Below, in pieces: positions 1-4,756 of a stretch of DNA of 6,841 nt. The stretch's first letter is position 1. Every line of letters begins with the position of its first letter. Source of the DNA: Synechococcaceae cyanobacterium RL_1_2 (GTDB lineage: Bacteria > Cyanobacteriota > Cyanobacteriia > Cyanobacteriales > JAAUPO01). The position numbers and the translations under genes are program-made. The stretch is from assembly GCA_012033095.1 (NCBI GenBank), contig JAAUPO010000125.1:1-6841 (forward strand), given 5' to 3'. Under the pieces are notes generated by a model. It was given only the letters and a program-made list of their open reading frames with translations. It made no database searches and had not been told where the DNA came from.

Positions 1-5
1 GTGTA

Positions 6-23
6 CTTGTGGGTAAGTCCTAT
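6..23 (-). repeat. Isolated end of the AGGACTTACGCA-type repeat
   Basis: Read on the minus strand, these 18 bases match 17 of 18 bases of the left end of the element at 1720-1828 (compared with 1718-1735). The single difference is a C in place of the G in ACGCAC. No partner end is visible because the window starts here, so this is either a solo remnant or the edge of an element lying mostly outside. It sits just beyond the psbV terminator. Confidence 0.45.
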
Positions 24-43
24 TTATCCCTAAATTAACTAAC

Positions 44-89
44 ACAAAAAATAAAGACCCTTAACGTTATGGTTAATCAGGTCTTTATT
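44..89 (-). terminator. Intrinsic terminator of psbV
   Basis: A perfect 10-bp inverted repeat (50-59 with 80-89, AATAAAGACC / GGTCTTTATT) encloses a second 5-bp stem (61-65 with 72-76) with a 6-base loop. On the minus strand the hairpin is followed at once by a U-rich tail ending near 44. It lies about 50 bp after the psbV stop, where a Rho-independent terminator would be expected. Stem GC content is low, so efficiency is uncertain, but the stem plus U-tract is clear on the minus strand only. Confidence 0.8.
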
Positions 90-138
90 CTTGGTTTATT
101 ATGGGTAAATTAGTAAGAAAAATATGATGAATAAAGTC

Positions 139-624
139 TTAGTCGTAAACTTTCCCACGGCCCCATCTTTCGGATTCTACTTGCGCTTTAACTAGAATGA
201 AACCGGATACGTCTTCTAAATCGCTATCAGTAAGACCTTTCATGACTGGCCAAATGTCTAAACGGGAAACATTGGGGTGAAGCTCTAGTAAATCCCCTTC
301 TCCATCATAGTTAGTGGGTAATTTTAGGTAGTCAGCCATCGCTAATACATTATCTCTAGAAGGTTCAGCCCCTGCTAAATCTTTCATGGATAGGGTTACG
401 TTAGGGTTCGTTTTTGTCCGACCAGAGTTGTGGCACTGGGAACAAGTATCAACAAAAACCCTTGTACCTCGAGCTATCTGTTCGTTGGTTAAAACGATGG
501 TCTCTGTTTCGTTGTATTTCACTACCCGATCGCTTTCATTAATATTTAGAGCGATCGCGTTGCTGGGCACTTGTAGTAATACAAATACCGCCGCCACGAT
601 GGATAAAATTAAGCGTTTGATCAT
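139..624 (-). CDS. psbV: Photosystem II cytochrome c550 (PsbV)
   Basis: This encodes the extrinsic monohaem cytochrome that binds the lumenal face of photosystem II and stabilises the Mn4CaO5 oxygen-evolving cluster and its chloride/calcium requirement (family knowledge). The 161-residue precursor starts with a Sec-type signal peptide: K3-R4, a hydrophobic stretch from about 5 to 20, then an AIA site giving cleavage after residue 25 and a mature protein of 136 residues, normal for PsbV. The haem site is CSQCH at 61-65 (C61, C64, axial H65). The second axial ligand is H116 in ELHPN, giving the bis-His coordination typical of the family. Conserved blocks DLAGAEPSRDN, YDGE and ERWGRGKVY are present. 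The ATG at 624 is fixed by AGGAGA at 628-633, four bases upstream. The last residue is Asp, where homologues I recall end in Tyr or Phe. The gene is intact. Confidence 0.97.
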   Translation of the reverse strand: MIKRLILSIVAAVFVLLQVPSNAIALNINESDRVVKYNETETIVLTNEQIARGTRVFVDTCSQCHNSGRTKTNPNVTLSMKDLAGAEPSRDNVLAMADYLKLPTNYDGEGDLLELHPNVSRLDIWPVMKGLTDSDLEDVSGFILVKAQVESERWGRGKVYD

Positions 625-661
625 TGTTCTCCTAAAAAATTTAAAAATTTTTGTAAAATCT

Positions 662-691
662 TTAATAGTCTATAATGCCATTGTTTTGTAA
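662..691 (-). promoter_or_regulatory. Candidate psbV promoter
   Basis: On the minus strand a TTACAA box (686-691) is separated by 18 bp from TATTAA (662-667). This lies in the 79-bp gap between the FHA gene stop and the psbV start, and leaves an AT-rich leader ending in a strong ribosome site. Both boxes are imperfect, and readthrough from the FHA gene is the alternative. The assignment rests only on box similarity and position. Confidence 0.3.
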
Positions 692-703
692 TCTACATCA
701 TTC

Positions 704-1561
704 CTAGTTCATCTGGAAAATAAAAGTAACTTTATCTCCTTTGCCTAGGCTAAAGCGATCGCCGGCTCTGAGTTTATGACGATTCCCCGTTGGCAAAGGC
801 ACATGGTTAACGTAGGTACCGTTAGAACTACCCACATCTTCCAGAAAATAATTATCCCCCTCGACCCGAATATTGGCATGGCAACGGGACACAATATCAG
901 AATTGGGAAAACCGGAAACATCGATATCCGGGGGAATCACATCGTTAGGTTTACCGATATGAATTAAATTTAAGGTCTGGGGTAGATCGATGGTGTTGTT
1001 GGTTTGTACGTGCAGTAATTTAGCCGATTGTAATTGTAATTGGGTTGCTTGGCCTTGATTAGGGGCGGGGGTGGATGGGGCTGAAGAGGAAACTTCTGAT
1101 ATGGCCTGCTCTAATTCCCCTGGAGAAGTTTGTTTTGGATCGGGTTGAACCCCTAAAAATTCTTCTTCTAAGTTAACGATGGGTTCTGGATCAGGAAGAG
1201 GGGCAAGATCCGGGATCGGTGTCATTTCTAGCTCCTCGGCGGCAGAGGGAGTTACGTTCTTTTCACTGATCGCGATCGTGGGGGGAATGGTTGAAGGCTG
1301 AGACTTCGAGAGATTTGGGGTCTGCACAGCAAAGCGTTCGCCGCATTCCCCACAGAAAGTCGCCTCCGGTTGGATGCTTGAGCCGCAATTAGGACAAGAA
1401 ACCCCTGAGCTGCTCTGGCCCTTAGCTAAGTTATGGTTAGGTGTCTGGGTAGGTGGCACAATGGAAGCAACATGCTCTGTTGCCGCTAGGGGAGTAAAAC
1501 AGGCTTCACATTGTTCTGCTCCGTCAGGATTAGAATGATGACAATTAGGACAATCAACCAT
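704..1561 (-). CDS. Double zinc-ribbon and FHA-domain protein
   Basis: A 285-residue soluble protein, probably a signalling adaptor that binds phosphothreonine peptides. The N-terminus has two four-Cys zinc ribbons: C4/C7/C18/C21 and C56/C59/C70/C73. A linker rich in Pro, Ser, Thr and Glu (about 80-180, likely disordered) leads to a C-terminal FHA domain (about 181-285). FHA hallmarks are SRCHANI at 225-231 (S225, R226, H228) and the GSSNGTYVN turn at 244-252. The usual Gly-Arg of the first FHA strand is Gly-Lys here (G203-K204), a conservative change at a phosphate-contacting position. There is no signal peptide or membrane segment. The ATG at 1561 has no clear Shine-Dalgarno sequence before it, but the first zinc ribbon starts at residue 4, which supports this start. 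It is followed 79 bp later by psbV in the same direction; a functional link is not shown. The partner kinase is unknown. Confidence 0.9.
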   Translation of the reverse strand: MVDCPNCHHSNPDGAEQCEACFTPLAATEHVASIVPPTQTPNHNLAKGQSSSGVSCPNCGSSIQPEATFCGECGERFAVQTPNLSKSQPSTIPPTIAISEKNVTPSAAEELEMTPIPDLAPLPDPEPIVNLEEEFLGVQPDPKQTSPGELEQAISEVSSSAPSTPAPNQGQATQLQLQSAKLLHVQTNNTIDLPQTLNLIHIGKPNDVIPPDIDVSGFPNSDIVSRCHANIRVEGDNYFLEDVGSSNGTYVNHVPLPTGNRHKLRAGDRFSLGKGDKVTFIFQMN

Positions 1562-1615
1562 AATTAACTTTGTTCAATTTTAAATCTATCGGTGGGGAAT
1601 AGGAAAATCCTGAAG

Positions 1616-1710
1616 ATAGGTCAAAGAAGACCTAACTGTAAAAGATCATAGGTCAACATTAGAGACTCATTTAAACTTGTTAATTTTTTAAACTCAATTG
1701 AGGTTGACCT
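1616..1710. promoter_or_regulatory. Cluster of ATAGGTCAA boxes upstream of the FHA gene
   Basis: Two exact copies of the 9-mer ATAGGTCAA lie at 1616-1624 and 1648-1656, 32 bp apart (three helical turns). The first overlaps an inverted repeat, TAGGTC / GACCTA (1617-1622 and 1629-1634). The second pairs with an inverted copy, AGGTCAAC / GTTGACCT (1650-1657 and 1703-1710). A 10-bp palindrome CTCAATTGAG lies at 1693-1702. The cluster ends 55 bp before the FHA start codon, a fitting place for an operator. No regulator is identified and the function is inferred from arrangement only. Confidence 0.35.
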
Positions 1711-1719
1711 TAATCCCAT

Positions 1720-1828
1720 AGGACTTACGCACAAGCCCCCTAAATCCCCCAAATTTCAGGGACTTGTTGGAGATTATCCCCAAATATCATGGTTCCCAGG
1801 ACAGAATCGAAATGTTTGCGTAAGTCCT
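1720..1828. mobile_element. MITE-like 109-bp element with 12-bp perfect TIRs
   Basis: The ends AGGACTTACGCA (1720-1731) and TGCGTAAGTCCT (1817-1828) are perfect inverted repeats enclosing 85 bp with no coding capacity. Just inside the left end is GCCCCCTAAATCCCCCAA (1735-1752), identical over 18 bases to the start of the repeat unit at 3665. No clear target-site duplication flanks it, so transposition is inferred from the TIRs and from the third, isolated end at 6-23. It would need a transposase in trans. Confidence 0.55.
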
Positions 1829-2029
1829 GTCTCACTTAGGAATAAGAAATTAATAACATCTAAAACTTAAATCCCCATTAGGTTACCTTCACTCGCAGGA
1901 AACCCCACAAATCGCTAAGTTATTTAATTCACGATCCTTACTTGAAGTGAATTAGCCGCTTATCGATGAACCATGGTTCCCTTCCATTAATTTCCATTAA
2001 TTTAGTGGGAAGAAGAGGGTTTACATTAC
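1829..2029. other. Non-coding gap downstream of the oxidoreductase gene
   Basis: No gene is seen. The stretch has an 8-bp inverted repeat (TAATTCAC 1925-1932 / GTGAATTA 1947-1954, 14-base loop), a 12-bp palindrome GAACCATGGTTC (1968-1979), and a tandem 10-bp duplication CCATTAATTT (1984-1993 and 1994-2003). None is followed by a U-tract on the minus strand, so I do not call a terminator for the oxidoreductase gene. Confidence 0.4.
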
Positions 2030-3464
2030 TTAAAAGCCAATGCGACGACGGAAGCTAAAAATGTTAGTTAACAGGCGTTGTTGCCATGGTTTTTCGGCAT
2101 ATTTTTGTTTGGTCAACAGTAATCCGGCTTTGCTATTGAGTTCTGCCATGGTGGGATAGATATGGATCCCCGTTAAAGCTGATACGGGTAAACGGTAACG
2201 CATGGCTAAAACAATTTCGTGGATTAGTTCCCCAGCGATCGCTCCCACGAGATGGGCCCCCAAAATAGTGCCATCCCCTTTAGTAATAATTTTACTAAAA
2301 CCGATGGTCTCTCCCTCGGCTTGGGCTCGATCAACTCCGGCGTAGGGTTGTTGCAGAATATAAATATCATCGCCGTAGCGATCGCGGGCTTCCTGTTCCG
2401 TCAGACCCACCCGCGCCAATTCAGGAGCCGTGAATGTGGCCCAAGGAATTACCCGATAATCCACCGATTTACGCAGAAAACCCAACGGATTGAGGGCATT
2501 AATGGTCACATAATAGGCCTCATAACCTGCCACGTGGGTAAATTGATAGCCTCCAATAATATCTCCACAGGCGTAAATTTTGGGGTTAGTGGTTGTAATT
2601 TACTATTTACTTTGACTCCTTGTCCGTCAAATTCCACTGCCGCCCCCGTTAAATTTAGCCCTTCCACGTTGGGGGCACGACCAGTAGAAATTAAAATTTC
2701 CTCCGCTTCAAGGACGCGATCGCCCACCTGCACCCGTTTTAAACCATCCTGTACTTCCACCTTGGTTGCCCGAGCATTCACCATCACCTCAATCCCTTCA
2801 TCCCGAAATTGCTGTTGTATTACGGCGGCGGCGGCCGGTTCTTCCTTCGGCAAAAGCTGATCCCGACTAGCCAGGATAGTTACTTGGGTACCCAAACGGT
2901 GGAAAGCTTGGCCCAATTCACAACCAATGGGGCCAGCTCCAATAACGATCAAGGATTTAGGTTGCTCCTGCAAAGAAAACACTTGTTCATTAGTCAAATA
3001 ACCCGCCTCTGCCAACCCTGGAATGGGGGGCACCGCAGGCCGAGAACCAGTGGATAACACATAATTACGAGCTTTCAATTCCTGGCCATTAACCATGAAA
3101 GTTTTCTTATTTTTAAAAGCCCCCGCTCCAAAAATAACCTCTACCCCCAACCCCCGAAACCGCTCCGGAGAATCATGGGGCTCAATGGTTTTAATTACGT
3201 CGTTAACATGGCCTATCGCTTCTTTAAATTTAATTGTCGGCGGTTGGGTATAAATCCCAAAGCGATCGCTAGTTTTAACCTGATAAGCGGCCCGGCCTGC
3301 ATGGATCAACGATTTACTCGGAACACAACCATACCAAAGACAATCCCCCCCCAACCGAGCCTTTTCCACCAACGCCACTTTCGCTTTTAACTGAGCCGCA
3401 ATACTTGCCACCACTAGCCCCCCGAGCCACCACCAATAATCACCAAATCATAATCAAACGCCAT
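2030..3464 (-). pseudogene. MerA/Lpd-type pyridine-nucleotide-disulfide oxidoreductase, two frameshifts as printed
   Basis: An FAD-dependent class I disulfide oxidoreductase, probably cytoplasmic, substrate unknown. With one base restored at each of two sites it reads as 478 residues, normal for the family. It has the FAD loop GGGSGG (11-16), the redox disulfide C42/C47 in GGDCLWYGCVPSK, the NAD(P) loop GAGPIG (176-181), the second FAD motif ACGD (299-302) and the C-terminal dimerisation domain. The catalytic His of the HPT motif is Tyr here (HIYPTMAE, Y437), as I recall for MerA-like members. An N-terminal metal-binding domain and the C-terminal Cys pair of true MerA are absent, so mercury reduction is not supported. 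The ATG at 3464 follows AGGAGA (3475-3480). The first break is in a six-G tract (3418-3423, seven expected), giving a stop after 16 codons. The second is in an AAAATTT run (2575-2581) after residue 296. Both look like one-base losses, so the native gene may be intact. Confidence 0.88.
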
Positions 3465-3620
3465 AACCAATTGCTCTCCTCAATAATGGGGACTAGCCCC
3501 TATCTACTTCTTTACTAATGTCTAAACTAATTACTAATGCTGAATAGCTATTGTAAAACGACCAGCTTTTGAGTGCATCTAATTCCGAACCCCAATGGCT
3601 ACGGAAGTGAACCCTGGGGG

Positions 3621-3767
3621 CAGATCTAAGAACGTGTTTGAAAAGTATCAACTGTTATGGAGTCGCCCCCTAAATCCCCCAATTTGGGAACTTAATTTGG
3701 TTAAAATCTAGGTGATTTCCCCCAGAATGGGTGGCAAGGGGGCTTTTCAAACATCCTCTAAGATGTC
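3621..3767. mobile_element. MITE-like 147-bp element with imperfect 25-bp TIRs
   Basis: The left end (3621-3645) and right end (3743-3767) are inverted copies. The innermost 11 bases are perfect (TGTTTGAAAAG 3635-3645 and CTTTTCAAACA 3743-3753), and the outer part matches with a few mismatches around CTTAGAT / CTAAGAT. The interior consists largely of one 79-bp GC-rich repeat unit. There is no coding sequence. TIRs, size and lack of genes fit a non-autonomous element. The outer boundary is uncertain and no target duplication was recognised. Confidence 0.5.
3665..3743 (+). repeat. 79-bp CCCCCTAAATCCCCC repeat unit, copy A
   Basis: The unit begins GCCCCCTAAATCCCCC and ends GGGGGC, so its own ends are inverted. 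It matches the reverse complement of copy B (3902-3980) over the same length: the first 10 bases are identical and the last 19 nearly so, while the middle is diverged. The first 18 bases also recur exactly at 1735-1752. It belongs to a repeat style common in cyanobacterial intergenic DNA. Confidence 0.7.
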
Positions 3768-3791
3768 TAAATCCACGATGTTTAAATCCAC
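3762..3791. repeat. Tandem 15-bp duplication
   Basis: Two head-to-tail copies of GATGTYTAAATCCAC (3762-3776 and 3777-3791) differ at one base. The pair overlaps the right end of the MITE-like element by six bases and may mark slippage next to it. Confidence 0.6.
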
Positions 3792-3901
3792 CATTCTTCT
3801 CTAAACCTGATACCAAATTGAATAAATTAAGCATCAGATCAATAATCAAAAACAAAAGAAAAACCCACAATAGAACCAATAGTTTCAGAGCTAATTTTAA
3901 A

Positions 3902-3980
3902 GCCCCCCTGCCCCCAATTCTGGGGAAGAAATTCCTGAAAAATCATTAAAAGTCCCCCAACTTTAGGGAATTTAGGGGGC
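3902..3980 (-). repeat. 79-bp CCCCCTAAATCCCCC repeat unit, copy B (inverted)
   Basis: This is the inverted counterpart of copy A, 158 bp away and exactly the same length. Its ends are GCCCCCC and GGGGGC. The two copies could pair to form a large hairpin spanning 3665-3980. Unlike copy A, I see no TGTTTGAAAAG-type ends around it. Confidence 0.65.
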
Positions 3981-4154
3981 AAAACGCACAAATTTAATTG
4001 ACTTTATAGAAAGCCATCTCAGGAGCAATATGGGGGATAGTTTCAGGCAAATAATGATGGAAAGAGATAAGATCTCATTTGTCTAGTCTTTTTGAATAAT
4101 TACGGAAAATAACATAAATAGAACTAAAAACAAGTTTATACATAGCAGTCCTAA

Positions 4155-4253
4155 CTAGGTCATAACATCAAGATCCTTACTAGACTTGGCTTTTAATGTA
4201 CTCAATTGCCACAAGCTATTTAGGATTGCCATAGCAAGGAACAACCATCCCAT
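4155..4253 (-). CDS. Possible 32-residue hydrophobic small protein or remnant
   Basis: An ATG-to-TAG frame starting MGWLFLAMAILNSLWQL, a hydrophobic start long enough for a short membrane segment, followed by a Lys/Ser-rich tail. The first ten residues loosely resemble the start of small multidrug-resistance transporters, but the family Glu of the first helix and the remaining helices are missing, so I do not assign it. There is no Shine-Dalgarno sequence. It may be a chance ORF or a 5' remnant of a lost gene. Confidence 0.18.
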   Translation of the reverse strand: MGWLFLAMAILNSLWQLSTLKAKSSKDLDVMT

Positions 4254-4367
4254 ACTAAATTAAATTGATCACAACAAGAAAGTTAAGCTCCTGATGGACA
4301 AGGCTTTAAGTTCTATTTAAGGAACAATGCCAAAAACAAGTACCTAAGCCTAAAACCCTTTAATGGT

Positions 4368-4526
4368 ATGCATTTAAGGCTCTTAGCATTTACTTCACAA
4401 ATTGCCTCTAATAAAAATTATGAAGAGCTTCCTTATCTTGACGAAGATTGCTTGTTTAATACATTAAGGTTTATTTTTAAGTATATGGCGGTATTCATAA
4501 AAATTTATGGACAAAATCCCTTTTAA
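4368..4526 (+). CDS. Possible 52-residue hypothetical protein or remnant
   Basis: An ATG-to-TAA frame. The same frame is open without an ATG back to 4287, 79 codons in all, which is long for DNA this AT-rich. The product has an acidic middle (NYEELPYLDED, 17-27) and an aromatic, basic end (RFIFKYMAVFIKIYG, 34-48). I do not recognise a family. There is no ribosome site before the ATG, so it could be the 3' remnant of a decayed gene or chance. Confidence 0.2.
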   Translation: MHLRLLAFTSQIASNKNYEELPYLDEDCLFNTLRFIFKYMAVFIKIYGQNPF

Positions 4527-4690
4527 TCTTCCTTAGAAATGGGGGAAGTAATGTTCTTGGTTTTTTCCTGAAATTCGCTATATCCATCGATAAAACTATA
4601 AAAATCTTTATCAACGTTAATTCTTTGCGGGCCTAGCCCAGCCTTATCTTAAGTTCTTTACACGGCATGTTGCAGTGCATAAATTATTAG

Positions 4691-4743
4691 TTGAATTGAA
4701 CTTCAAAAGATTTTTTATTCGTCCCTTATCCCCTTCAATTCAA
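4691..4743. promoter_or_regulatory. Inverted repeat in the DUF4347 gene leader
   Basis: Perfect 10-bp arms TTGAATTGAA (4691-4700) and TTCAATTCAA (4734-4743) flank 33 bp and end 13 bp before the ATG. Each arm is itself built of TTGAA/TTCAA half-sites. A weak promoter can be drawn through it (TTGAAT 4691-4696, 17 bp, TTTATT 4714-4719). An operator or a leader hairpin that covers the start region are both possible; neither is proven. Confidence 0.35.
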
Positions 4744-4756
4744 GTTTTCTATTACT

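Larger units (their letters stand above)
3981..4756. other. AT-rich intergenic stretch before the DUF4347 gene
   Basis: No recognised gene or RNA was found in this region of about 775 bp between two divergently placed genes. It holds two weak small ORFs and one inverted repeat, listed separately. The region reads as long, low-constraint spacer, possibly with gene remnants. Confidence 0.5.

Noticed and set aside
651..676. Plus-strand promoter TTGTAA ... TATAAT
   Set aside because: The -10 is perfect but the spacer is only 14 bp and no plus-strand gene follows.
386..691. Plus-strand ORF across psbV
   Set aside because: Antisense shadow of psbV with no recognisable domain or ribosome site.
2252..3390. 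Three plus-strand ORFs across the oxidoreductase gene (2252-2860, 2809-3057, 3175-3390)
   Set aside because: Antisense to highly conserved flavoenzyme motifs; low-complexity, no family features.
2030..3464. Naming the oxidoreductase merA
   Set aside because: Lacks the N-terminal metal-binding domain and C-terminal Cys pair that define mercuric reductase.
3670..3949. Opposed ORFs at 3670-3879 (minus) and 3731-3949 (plus)
   Set aside because: Both are made by reading through the 79-bp repeats and the tandem duplication; composition is repeat-driven.
3600..3990. CRISPR array in the repeat-rich gap
   Set aside because: Repeats are few, inverted or unequally spaced, with no regular repeat-spacer pattern and no cas genes.
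4012..4083. Minus-strand frame ending in a protein-like HHYLPETIPHIAPEMAFYKVN tail piece
   Set aside because: Only about 23 codons after a stop, no start codon or ribosome site; too short to support, although it could be a gene remnant.
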